Shown here: positions 12,443 through 23,544 of the stretch, in pieces
Layout: the number at the start of each line of letters is the position of its first letter
Numbering within the stretch: the stretch's first letter is position 1
Assembly (NCBI GenBank): GCA_027382625.1
Contig: JAJKFJ010021679.1
Location: forward strand, 99,336-163,335
Length of the DNA: 64,000 bases
Source: Tetmemena sp. SeJ-2015
Lineage: Eukaryota > Ciliophora > Spirotrichea > Sporadotrichida > Oxytrichidae
Direction: 5' to 3'
Made by a program: the position numbers and the translations under genes
The notes under the pieces: model-generated
The model's database searches: none
Seen by the model: the letters and a program-made list of their open reading frames with translations, nothing else
Told to the model about the DNA's origin: nothing

Positions 12443-13980
12443 CATAAATTACTTGAATTTATATATAATTTGACATTATTTCTTAAATTCATATCCTAAC
12501 ACTATTTTTTCTTAAGAAAATTTAATTCAAATATTAAACTTTTCTAAAATAATTTTCTTTATTATATTTATTAAAATAAAAAATTTATTAAATAATTGTT
12601 AATGATTATTTTTTAAAAAAAATGAATATTTTTATTAATTTTCGAATGAATATCATTCGTCTTCATATTTTTAATTTAAAATAATTTCTTTATAATAAAA
12701 TTAAAATTATTTAGAAAGACTGTAAGTAATTTTGAAGATAAAGAAAATAAATAAATTATCTAATAGTAGTAAAATCGGTTTTAAAGTTTCTTAATTAATA
12801 TTACTTCTTCTTTTGAGTAATCAGCATTTTAATTAACTCACTTGCCACTATTCTTTAATTTTCTGTGATCCACTATTCTAGTAATATTATTTTTAAATTT
12901 TTATTTTTCTATCTCATAAATTCCTGATTTGAAGAGAATTAGGTAGTCTCTAGCTGTTTTAAATATCAATCAATAATTGGATTTTATAAAATCTTACTGT
13001 TTATGATGAATTTTGTTTGTTGAATAAACATTTCCTTCTCTAGAGAATTTGTTCAACATTAACTCTAAATGCAGTAAGTACCTTCTTCAATGAAACTTTC
13101 TTGACTATTCTTTGAACTTCTAAATTACCCTTTATTTTAGTTAAAACCATATCTGACATCTCAAATTTTTAGATTTGATATGAATCTTAGATTTATAAAA
13201 TAATTGTTTAATTGAATTTAATCTATAAAAATATATAATAGTGGCCAAAGATGTAAATCATCCGCTGAGCTGTTCACTCAGGGATTCCCAAAGACTGCGC
13301 CTGAATCTTTTGCTGTACAATCCTAGAACACCATTATCAATTAAATTTATTTTTATGATGTATAATTTAGCTGCTGTTCTGAATTATAAATTTAGTTATT
13401 TATACAAGAATTAGTCAAGAAAATTATACAGTCGTCTTCCTATAATTATATTAAAAATTAATATCGTATTTATTATAAATTTAATTAAATATTTAAAAAA
13501 AATCTTTAATTTACCTGCTCGCTTAAATCAAATGTGCTATAGAGTTTCAAAATGTCACAAGGTTTAATTTTCTATGATAATTACTTATATTTATTTTATT
13601 CTAAAATAAAATTTTGTGAATACATAAAATCTTCATATAAATATAAATTGCTAATCCTTTTGTAAAAATTTTTATTTCTAATTTGTATAAATTGAATTAA
13701 TTTACTGGCCAAACTTTAGAGTATTTTTAAGCTATAGAACAATTTTTCTAAATGAAGCTAGAATATATAAATAATAATTAAAATATCACAATTTAGAGAA
13801 TCTCATTATTTATTTATTTTTGAACAGAATATAAATGTTAAGAATTTTCTCTTGCTTTGCTCATATGAAATAAAAATTATTCAATTTAATTGAAGAGTGT
13901 AGTATTATTTGAAATATTTGAAATCTGTGTAAAAATATATATTCAAGATCTATAATACATATAAATAAAAGTGGAAACAG
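12443..13980. other. Long AT-rich intergenic region
   Basis: About 1.5 kb of A+T-rich sequence with many TGA codons in all plus-strand frames and no recognisable protein. The only compositional anomaly is a less AT-rich island at 13235-13330, listed separately. The right end should hold the promoter of paralogue A. Confidence 0.5.
13235..13330. ncRNA. Candidate structured RNA (GC-rich island)
   Basis: A patch of roughly 45-50 percent GC inside ~85 percent AT sequence. It contains a simple hairpin: CTGAG (13265-13269), a 7-nt loop, CTCAG (13277-13281). It does not fit a tRNA cloverleaf, and I could not match it to U1-U6, SRP or RNase P RNA. Called only on composition and position in a long intergenic region; strand is unknown. 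A small non-coding RNA gene is the likeliest meaning. Confidence 0.25.
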
Positions 13981-16900
13981 ATGTAACAAAAAATTCTTAT
14001 AGATAAAGAAAACAAAGACTTAAACATAAAGAGAGAATCTATTTCCAGAACACAAGCCTAGTCTGATTTATATAAATACATTATTTAATATTTTTAGAAT
14101 TTAATAAGATTTTATAAATTTTGGAAAACTAAATTTTCACATTTTATTTACTATAAATATATTTGAATTTATAATTATTTTAATTTGATTTATCAAAGAA
14201 AAATAGTTAGATAGACATACTCTTTCTACATATATTTAAGTTTTTATTAAAGCTAATAACTTAACTAAATGTAATCAATTTTGCTTGGAAAATAATTTAT
14301 AATTAATTTTATACTTTGTGAATATTATTTTCCAAATGGGTCTAAAAAGCAAATTCCCCAACTAAGCCTCTCGCACTCTTCCTCTGCGAGAACAGATTTA
14401 GAGTTAAATTCAAGTAGACTTGGTCAAAGAAAGTAGTTTATATTTAAGTTATCTGAAGTGAATGAGCTTGATGACCTGAATAAATACCTGGAAAATGAAC
14501 TCATTTTTATTTTACTCAATGACAGTCAAGTTAAAATTGATTGGGATGATTAAAAATATTTACTAAATGTTAACTAAAAATTAAAGATATTATTTGCATG
14601 AAATATAATGATCAGATGAGATTAAATCAAATTAGCAACAAGCCAAATGACTTTGAAAATTCTATGACTCTCAAGCAAGCTGACTCAACCAGCAAAAGCG
14701 ATCTCAAAAGCTTCAAATATAACTAAAATGAGGAAGATAATGACAACGATTTAGAGGCCTCTGGCTACCCATTCATGAATATTTAAACTACAAGACGCTA
14801 AAAATTAATTCAAGATTGCTTTATTATTATATAAATAGCGAAGGAAGACCACAACAAATCTAAGCAACTCTTTATTTATATACTTTTGGTCAGAAAAGTT
14901 CCATTTTAACCAAACAAGAAATTATGGATAAGTTCAACTCAGAATTGGGTCGCCTCTTCAAAGACCCTTTCAACAATGAAGACTTTTTGATATCAGACAG
15001 CCACGTGACTTTTAATTTTGGGACATTTATTTCCTCATTTATGAGTCATTTTACCTTCTTCTTCTTGCTGGGACCATTTGCATTTATAGTGCTTAGACCT
15101 TTTTATAATACTATGTATCTCAAAAATATGGGTTTCTACCTTTTTAAATTTATTGCAAATGAGAAGTAAAAAATTGAATTCTACGGTTTGACTTGGACGT
15201 ATGCTGCTAAAATTTATCTATATTTTTAAAAGCTCAGATAGTTCATTGGGCTTTTCTGAAATTGGTTTTAGTGCTTTACTATTACCTGGGAGACCAAAAC
15301 ATATTAGATCCTATTGAAACTTATATGGCTATATTAGTGACCTTACTGCGGTGTCTGATCATTTCTATCCGTTATGCCACCACCTCAAAATCAAGATTGG
15401 AATAATAAAGCCAAAACTTTTTACATTAAACAATTATAAATAAGTATAAATATGTAATTTTTACGTTTGAAGATAACCAAAAAGAGTTTATGGGGTCTGG
15501 ATGGAGAGATGTCATCCCAGACGTCTTAGATACCGAAATTAAATGGAGCATGATTCGAAACGAAGTTGAGAATTCCCTCTTTATCATGAAGTTCTTAAAT
15601 AAAATGAGTCCTTCTTACAGAGACCGTCTATTAGATTGCTGTTTAAATTTATTAAAGATTATTCATACTATAAGAAAAACAAATACGTGTTCAAAGAAGA
15701 CCAAGATATGATCAACTTTTACCGTAAGGAGATGAAAAAATTCTATAACAACTAAACACTCAGAGCAAGCTCAAAGAATAGCATTATCATAGATTTAAAA
15801 ATGAAAATTGAAGATAGATTAAATTAATTAGATTGAGTATTTTAAGATTAGGTATGAAAATTATTAAGCTTAATATACAAGTTTAACTATATTCTTAATC
15901 GAACTTTTAAATTTAATTTTTGCATGAAAATGTTATACTCTCAGAAAATATTAAATTGATATTTAGGTGTAACCTACTGGGCCTAATGAAAGTTATATTT
16001 TTAAGTTTTGGTGGAAATTAGTCATTCGCTTTAAAAGGAGCTGTAGACCCTAGCGAATATTTTGAGCCAACTCATGATGATCTCAGATATTTGTTTCCTG
16101 GCAGACTAATTTTTAGAGAAACGATTTTGATATCGAAGCATCATGCCAAAAAGTTATCAACATTTAAAATGCTGATGCTTAGCGCTATACACGCTCTAAT
16201 CAATAATGTCATTTACAAATATTAAAAATCCCATTTTTCGTGAATCTATCTAACTCATCAAAAGACGCAACAGATAGTGCTTATAGTTATGATAAATACT
16301 CTTAACCAACATTTTGGGCCTACACTTTTTGCAATTTCTGCATCAACTTTACCTTTTTCAATGTGAACTTGTCCTTCATAGAGATTAAAGTAACATAATA
16401 AAAAATGTTTATGTAATAAGATAGGAGTGATCGATATGAAGCGTAAGAAGTTCATGATGAAGGCTCTTGAGGTTATGCTAGAACCTAATAGAAGCAAAGT
16501 GAGCAACATCTTTAGAATTCTTCATATCAACTTATCTTTATTAGTAATTATAGAGTCATTTTTATTCTTCCTCTTTTCAACTACTTCGACCCTTAAACAC
16601 TAATGTCCTGGATAGACCTGAGGATGATGGCTCTTGATGTGGGCAGAAGATTCCTTATCAGAATTGAACTATATTCGGCCCTCTATTTGATCACTTATGG
16701 GAGTTTAGCCACAATCTACCTTTTCTGGTACTTTTCTATATTACAAATTGAATTCTCTAAGAGTTTGGTTGCAGTCGGGGCTTACGAAATCATCAATTTA
16801 AAATGGTATTTATTTAATAGCAATTTCACCTTTTTCTTCTACAGTATGTTCCACATCTTTATAAAATTTCATTTAATAAACTTAATTAATCGGAGCTCAA

Positions 16901-17573
16901 ATTAATCAACTCAGTGCCTAATAATTGCTCAGAATAACTGAGCTTAGAAATATTTCAGAGAGGTTGAACGTTAGCTGCGCTTAATTTATAGACAAGTCTC
17001 GGGATTCAAACATTCTAATAAACAAAACTTTTAAAGATGCTATCATGTATTTCGAGTTAACCATATATAAAGATAAGAAATAAGTCTTTTTATCTATAAT
17101 TAGGGAAGACATGAAATCAAATAAAGAGAGTATAAAATTTATAATTCATAAAAATAAAATAATAATTTGAGTTACTATTTCAAGATTTCGGACCTGAAAA
17201 ATATAGAATAACCTTAGAGAAGCAAGCAGATGTATTGGAAATTATTTAAGATAGGCTAGAAAAAGAAATGGAGCACAATTAAGTTTCTATAATGGGAGTT
17301 CCTCTCAATTATACAGTGCTCGCTACAATATATTGATCAAATTTAGTTTATTTCGCATTCGTAAAATGGAGATAAAATTACTTTAAATGGTCTATATTTA
17401 AAGAGAATTTAAGCATCTCATTTCTTTTTCAAAGTAAAGTAAAGTAGAATTTTAGGAATGGAATTAATAATCAATTTCAAAACCAGCACTTATTACAGTC
17501 TAGTTAAGAAACCGAAATTACTATCCTATGTAAGATTTCTTTTTTAAATAAAAATTTTTTAATTATAAAATGA
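13981..17573 (+). CDS. Multi-pass membrane protein family, paralogue A
   Basis: The first of three tandem paralogues with no family that I recognise. It begins MQQKILIDKENKDLN at 13981. A hydrophilic N-terminal region rich in S, N and Q follows, and then the shared core: LFKDPFNNEDFLISDSHVTF, a helix ending FFFLLGPFAFIVLRPF, the segment FYGLTWTYAAKIY, a helix with CLIISIRYATTS, then IKWSMIRNEVENSLF, then EPTHDDLRYLFPGRLIF, then SWIDLRMMALDVGRRFLIRI leading into another TM pair, and a C-terminal EKEMEHNQVSIMGVPLNYTV. At least six hydrophobic spans are visible. TGA at 17334 lies in ATIY-TGA-SNLVYFAF and may encode Trp; the last TGA in frame is 17571-17573. Exon joints in the loops are approximate. 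Function unknown; an integral plasma-membrane or organelle protein is inferred. Confidence 0.6.
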
Positions 17574-18058
17574 GTTTTTATGAATTAATCTTTAATACTC
17601 TGGCTTCTTGTCTTTGATAGCAGCGATGATAAATTTATATTTATTTATAATTTTAAATCAAAAGACGGGTATTCTAAGCTTCTGACCTTGTAAAACTTAA
17701 TATAGATAACCTGTTATGGATTTCATTTTCCTATATAAGAATTGTCATTTTATTAAAACCTGTTTCTCTTTAAGAAATTTTATTTGCATATAAAATATAC
17801 CAATAAGCTTCTTCACCTTCTCTAAGATTATAGGAATTTTTTATTTTAGAGAAGGCTCGTATAAAAAATAGCTTATTATAAAAAAACTAAATTTTGCATC
17901 ATTCAATTAATTTTTACTTATCTTTTAAAATTGATAGCAAAGAATTTATTTGTGACTGTGATTAAAATTCTAAGAAGAAGAGCTCTGTTTAAAATATTTT
18001 TTATTAAAGAAAAAATATCATACCCAACTAATCGTATAACATTTTGCTAAAAGTAGAA
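17574..18058. other. AT-rich spacer between paralogues A and B
   Basis: About 485 bp of AT-rich sequence separating the end of A from the ATG of B. It includes an imperfect inverted repeat around 17815-17850 (CTTCTCTAA and TTAGAGAAG), a possible small hairpin. No coding frame recognised. Confidence 0.4.
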
Positions 18059-21000
18059 ATGAAAGAGAGTTAAGTTAATAACAGAGATGGATAGAAAAGC
18101 GCATCTTTCCTCATAAATTAAGTTACATCTAAGAAGAAAGATAACTGAGCTACTTCCTATATGCTCAATGATAAAAATATCATCTCATAGTAACAAATCA
18201 CAAAATAAATTTTGGATGGAGATGCTCCTGAAAACAGTTCTTTTAACCAAGGCTTACAGACAGCATTTTATTTATTGCAAAAGTTTTATTTAATTAATCT
18301 AACTACTACAAGGAAGAATAAAAGTTTTCAGGAAGTAATCATATAGAGATAGAAAACTAAGCAGATTTTCAATCCAGCTAAAACCTTAATCAAGAAGAAG
18401 CGGTTCAAAATATCATGCAAGAAATAGAATGCATTAACAAACAAAAAACAGATTGCTTTTACAATTAAGTTTGAAAGGAAGTTTTTGAAATTCAGAATGC
18501 TTATCTTTTTTTAAAAAATAATTTCTTATCCAAAGAGTAGGAGCGAAATAGAGCCAGATAAATCCAAAAAACTAAATACCTCTTAGAAAAATCTTCAAGA
18601 CTCTGAAATAAATAAGATACATGCTGCTGTTATATCAATTTTTTTCTTCTATTGAAAAGAAGCTTAAGCGCACCTAGTAGCTTGTAAATTTAATGACGAA
18701 GCTTTCTTCAGTCATAAATGTAATGTGCGACGATCCCTTTAATAAATTAGATATGAAAATTCAAGATAGCTATACAGAATTCAAGTTCCTCTACTTTATG
18801 AAGTTCTTCGCCTATCATACACTTTACTTTTTCTTTTTGGGGCCATTTGCTTACCCTGTACTAAGGTTCTTTACTACTTATTTTATGTTTATATACTCAT
18901 GAGATGCTAGTGAATGTTGGCTTCTATGGTATAAATACAAACTTCATAGTACAGGTAACATTAAGATATTTTATTTTAAAACAGTTTGGCTGTGCTTTAT
19001 GGTTCCCTTAGCTCTTTACATAAATGAGTCTAATTCAGGAAATGTAGTTTGCACTGAGCAAAGTAATACTGAAATAAAAAAGGATGAGTGTGACTAGCGA
19101 TTCTTAATGGAAACCTATCTGATTAGCGCTGTCATTACTATATTTATGAGAATATTGATTATCTGCGTGAGGTATGCAACTTCCTTGGAATCTAATTTGA
19201 GAAACTAGGAGTCTAAAATACTCAACTGGGATCAACTACATAATGAGTACATCACAGGATCTAGTAAAAATAAATTAATTTTTCCTCACTTTAAATTAGA
19301 TCTTGGATGTATATTAAACCAGACCAAGTTGATCGAGAAATTAAAGACAGCATGATTAGGAATGAAGTAGCATATTTTTATTGCGTTTAAGAAGTCGAGA
19401 ACGTATTCTTCAAGTTAAAGATTTTGTAAAAAGTTAATGACGAGTATAAGAATAGGCTCTTGGACTTTGATTTTGTGAAAGAGCAAAAGTATGATCCTAA
19501 ATAGGAAAGAGAGAACTTTATGATCTTCGTTAAGTCAGTAAGAAAGGGCCTCACAGAGAGATAGTTCCTGAGTGGTAATGTAGAATCTGGCACCAAATTT
19601 TCATCCTCAAAGTATCAAGATAAACTTAACAGCTCAAAAATTTTATAAGAGTAAAAATTATTTAATTAGTTTATTCACATCTCTTTTATTTCTCGTATTT
19701 GGAGACTCCCACTGTTTATAATTTTATTTATACTAAAGAGGACCTAATGACATACTATCCTGGCAGATAATATCTAAGAGAAATGTTCATGAATGCTAGG
19801 CACATAGTTTCAGCTGACTAGCCCTTATATTTGTGGATATTTGCAATTGCACATGGGATAATTAATAACTGCTTTATGATTATTTAATTCCTCTCTTTAC
19901 GGAAATTGTAGTGGACTTATCACAGGAAAAGGAGTTGTACTACTCTAAATATAGCAAGCCAATCTACTATATATATTCTCTCCCACTTGCTTTGATCAAT
20001 GTTTTGATAAAAAGCAAATTAAATTTATATAGTTTGGATTTTCCATACCAACTTGCAATTTTTACATATGGCCTTGGTTAAAAATAAATTAAGTTGACAT
20101 GAAGAGAAAATACATTTTGATGAAGTTTAGTGAATCTATGCTAATTGCGAACAGATTTAGAGTCAAAGAACTATATTTAGGACCTTTTTTTTATTAAAAT
20201 TTTTTAAAAACCTTCCCTTATCAACTACTTTTTAAATTTACGATAAATAATAGTTTCAAAATTTAATAAATCCCTTTTTAAATAAAATATACTTTGACCC
20301 AAGAACTTTGTAAAGTTGGGTGGATATAAAAGTAATGTTCTTAGACATGGGACAGAGGTTTTTCATTAGGCTGGAAAACTACGCTCGCTTCTTCTTAGTT
20401 ATATATGCTCTAATTGGTGCTTTGTGGGTTGGATGGTTTTTCGACTTATTCACTGAGTATGAAATAGAAACTTTTTTAATTTTGGGTTTTTTTTTTTTTT
20501 TTTTCTAATTTGGGGGCTTTTTTAAAATTTTAAAATTAAAAACCTTTTTTTTTTTCCAATTTAAAATTGGAAAATTTAAATAAAATTTTTAAAAAATTCA
20601 AAAACAAAAAAAAAATTAAAATTAAAAAGAAACCTTATTTTAAAAAAATTGGTTTTTTTTTGAAAATTTTTTTTGGGGTTTAGATGCTTCAAATTTTTTT
20701 TGAAAAAAGGGGCCAATTTTTTTTTAAAATTTTAAATTTTAATTTTAAAGGCAAAAAGGCCAAAGTTTGTTTTTTTTTTTTTGGCTTTTTTAAATTGGGG
20801 GCCCTTTATTTAAATTTTTAAACTATTTTTCTTTAAAAATTGTGAAAACAAGTTTTTTTGGAAAGAAAAAACCCCCCCAAAAAACTTTTCTAAGAAATTA
20901 AAGTTTAAAGAAAACCTAAGAAAGGGGTTTTTTGGGAAAAAGGAATTTGGCCCGGGGGGTTTTTTAAATGGAAGGGGGAAAAAATTTCAAAAATTCCGTT

Positions 21001-21316
21001 TTTCAAAAAACGCCAAAGGAGGCTTCCCAAAAAATTTAAAATTTAAATTTTTTTTAAATTATTTTTAAATATAAAATTTCTTAACTTTAAAAGGGGAAAA
21101 AAAGGAAAGGGAAAACCAAAAACCATCAAAAATTTTTTTGAATCCTCCATTTTAACCATAGAAAAAATAATTAAAGAGTTGGGTTTAAACCCCTTTTTTA
21201 AATTTTTAATTTTTAAAAATTTTCTTTTCCATTCATCCATAATAAATGCAATAAGAACATCTGCGGTTACTTTGGCTTTTGCAATGCTCAATTTCAAATT
21301 TAAGTTTATATCTTGA
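18059..21316 (+). CDS. Multi-pass membrane protein family, paralogue B (sequence damaged near 3' end)
   Basis: Starts MKESQVNNRDGQKSASF at 18059. The core matches A and C in order: CDDPFNKLDMKIQDSYTEFK, FFFLGPFAYPVLRFF, VGFYGINTNFIVQVTLRYF, AVITIFMRILIICVRYATS, EIKDSMIRNEV, YTKEDLMTYYPGRQYLREMF, and WVDIKVMFLDMGQRFFIRLE with a following TM pair. From ~20482 the sequence turns into inflated homopolymer runs and the frame is lost. It recovers at ~21230 with INAIRTSAVTLAFAMLNFKF, which parallels the C-terminus of C (MAAIQTSGLSLF...MLNFKF), and ends at TGA 21314-21316. A 27-nt in-frame insertion at 19364-19390 splits the conserved RNEVENVFF segment. The gene is probably intact in the organism. 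Confidence 0.6.
20482..21230. other. Homopolymer-inflated, low-quality consensus
   Basis: Inside paralogue B the sequence becomes strings of stretched runs (18 Ts at ~20488, repeated blocks of 6-10 A or T, 7 Cs at ~20872, 6 Gs at ~20955). All frames break, although conserved protein sequence lies on both sides. Expansion of every base type, not only A/T, points to poor consensus rather than a microsatellite. Confidence 0.75.
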
Positions 21317-21654
21317 TTTGTTTAAAAATCAGCAATTTTCCCCCTTTCTCTCTATAAGCAATTTTCTCTTAAGATTTTTTTATTCCGCTATTTCAGCATT
21401 TACTTTGCATTTAAGATAAAAATTTTTTTGCGAAAACCTTTTATATTTTATTTAACTTTAAAGACATAAAAGCTAATATAGAGTCATTAATTCAAAAGAA
21501 GGTTTATTATGAGTAAAATAATGATAAGAATAATTTAATTTAAATTTGTTAAATTAAATTATTTTATTGGGATTAAAATTTTAAGGGAAGTAAAAAAAAA
21601 TTAAAAAATTTAAAAAACAAATTTTTTGTCTTTTCTTTAAAATAGCCCATGCGA

Positions 21655-23322
21655 AAGGAATACTCCAACTACTTTCAATAACTCTAATTGTAAGAAATGC
21701 AAGATTGTTTAAAAACTAGACAGGAAGTTTGAGTGGAATATGGTTTGGACTGTTGATTAAGAACTCAGTTCTCTGGAGAATAAACTTTGACTATTTTTAT
21801 TAAAAGGAAGACGCAGACTTATATCTTTTGATTGTGATCGGATCATAGCATTTCTAGGAGTTGCTTGTGGAACTGTTTCCTTGTGTGCTACACAAAAGTG
21901 AACAAGATTTCTGATATTTTTGGTAATCAATATCTTAGATTGTAAAATACTTTAGAATGCAATTCTTAGCTTTGTGACTTTCATATTATTGTTCTGCTTT
22001 GCTATGTTACTGCAATTGTATTCTTGTAACTTCTATTTTGGGTTTTTTTTAAAATTATTAAATCAAGATGATTAAATATAAAATAATTTGTACTTAAATT
22101 AACAAAACAGCTTCATAGATTTCACTTTTAAAAATAAAAAATAAAGTTTCTTTAGTGATTTATTATAACAAAAAACAATATATTTTTTATTTGCTCTCAT
22201 ATTTTACAAAAGGTACTTTTATATAACGTTAAAACCTCCTCTTAAGTATATTTTTTTTTAGACTACAATTTCTTTTGCAAAAAATTTAATATAAGAACTA
22301 AAAATTATTTATATAATTTTTACAGTAATTGAGCAATACATTACCTTAGAAAATGATTGGTTCGAATAGACAGTTTGCAGCAATGGCACTTAACATGAGC
22401 TAGGCTTTCAGGAAAGAGCTTAAAGTGCGCTTAAAGATTACACCAATCAATACTCCAATATCAAATCAAATTACATCGACAAATTTATGTGCTCGCAGCA
22501 GGATTGCTCATTTAAAATATAAATTTGCAAATTTGAGTTGCCCTTGTCTACAGATAGATTACAATTTATGGCAAGACTAAAACATTTCTTTTTAATTTTT
22601 TCTTCCCTAAAGGACTTAAGTTTTTCTGGAGACACAAGTAGTTTTGAAAGATGCTATTAAAAGCTTGTGAACCAGAATACTTACTCATATTTGTTTTATG
22701 TTTAGTTTTATTTTAATACAGTTACTACTCTTGACTCTTAAATACTTGACAATGCAAAATCTCTGGAAGACATCTTCAATTGCTAAGGCTTTTGTAAAAG
22801 CGCTAACTTTTTCTTTTTCAAAGATTTGGCTTTGTAAGTATTTTAATCTTAATTCAGCTAATAAATAAGGATGGACTCAAAATATAATGTGAAAATAAAT
22901 AAAATTTATGCATTTTATGAAAAAGAATTTTTTAACTTTTCATTTTCATTTTCAATATAAGGAATAAAAATTGAAAATTTATGACATTGGCTCTATCTAT
23001 ATTTGTTAAGTATATAAAATTGGATTATAAATAGCAAAACCATGATGCTAGGAGGACTGAATGAAAGTAAAATACCTCTGGTGAGTAAAAAATTTAATTC
23101 GTAGTTTTAAATTTAAATTTAATTATCAACTAGCTGATAATATTGACTAATAGTGGTCCTCCAACTCAGTCGTGTGAAATAGCGATTCAACAAAGCCTTT
23201 AAGAATGTTTCTTGCCTTATACGATAATTGCTTTTATAAATTCTGGCATTTGCCTTTTGATATTTTACTTTCAGTATGCTCTATGGTGCAATAAAATTAA
23301 GTTCAAGAAATCGTAGGCATGA
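21655..23322 (+). CDS. Tetraspanin-like membrane protein
   Basis: Four hydrophobic spans in tetraspanin order. TM1 is GILQLLSITLI, a 30-nt intron (gtaag...actag, 21692-21721), then TGSLSGIWFGLLI. TM2 is DLYLLIVIGS joined with IAFLGVACGTVSLCATQK. TM3 is RFLIFL, an intron, then NAILSFVTFILLFCFAMLL. A long extracellular loop has paired cysteines (EQTVCSNGT, KFMCSQQDCSF, QSCEIAIQQSLQECF), and TM4 is LPYTIIAFINSGICLLIFYF with a short basic tail ending at TGA 23320-23322. The canonical CCG motif is not visible, so the relation to true tetraspanins is by architecture. The in-frame TGA at 21899 (ATQK-TGA-TRFLIF) fits Trp. A one-base slip near 21845 splits TM2, and the start codon falls beside the damaged patch, so the 5' end is uncertain. 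Confidence 0.6.
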
Positions 23323-23544
23323 TGATATTCCTAATTTATTCACTTATATTCAAAAATTAAAAACGATTTGACGAGAGAATTCTCTAAATTCATTTTGAAA
23401 TTACGATTTTTATAAAAATCAAAATATTGCATGGCAATTATTTGATAAGTCATTTAGTTTTCATATGTACAAATTTTAAATTCTTTTTATAAGGGTTATT
23501 GCCATTTTCTAGAAAGAGGGATCAAATTTAGAAATTAAAAATAA

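Noticed and set aside
21043..21297. A minus-strand frame of 84 codons
   Set aside because: It falls in the homopolymer-inflated patch, and the plus strand there matches the C-terminus of paralogue C, so the minus frame is a shadow.
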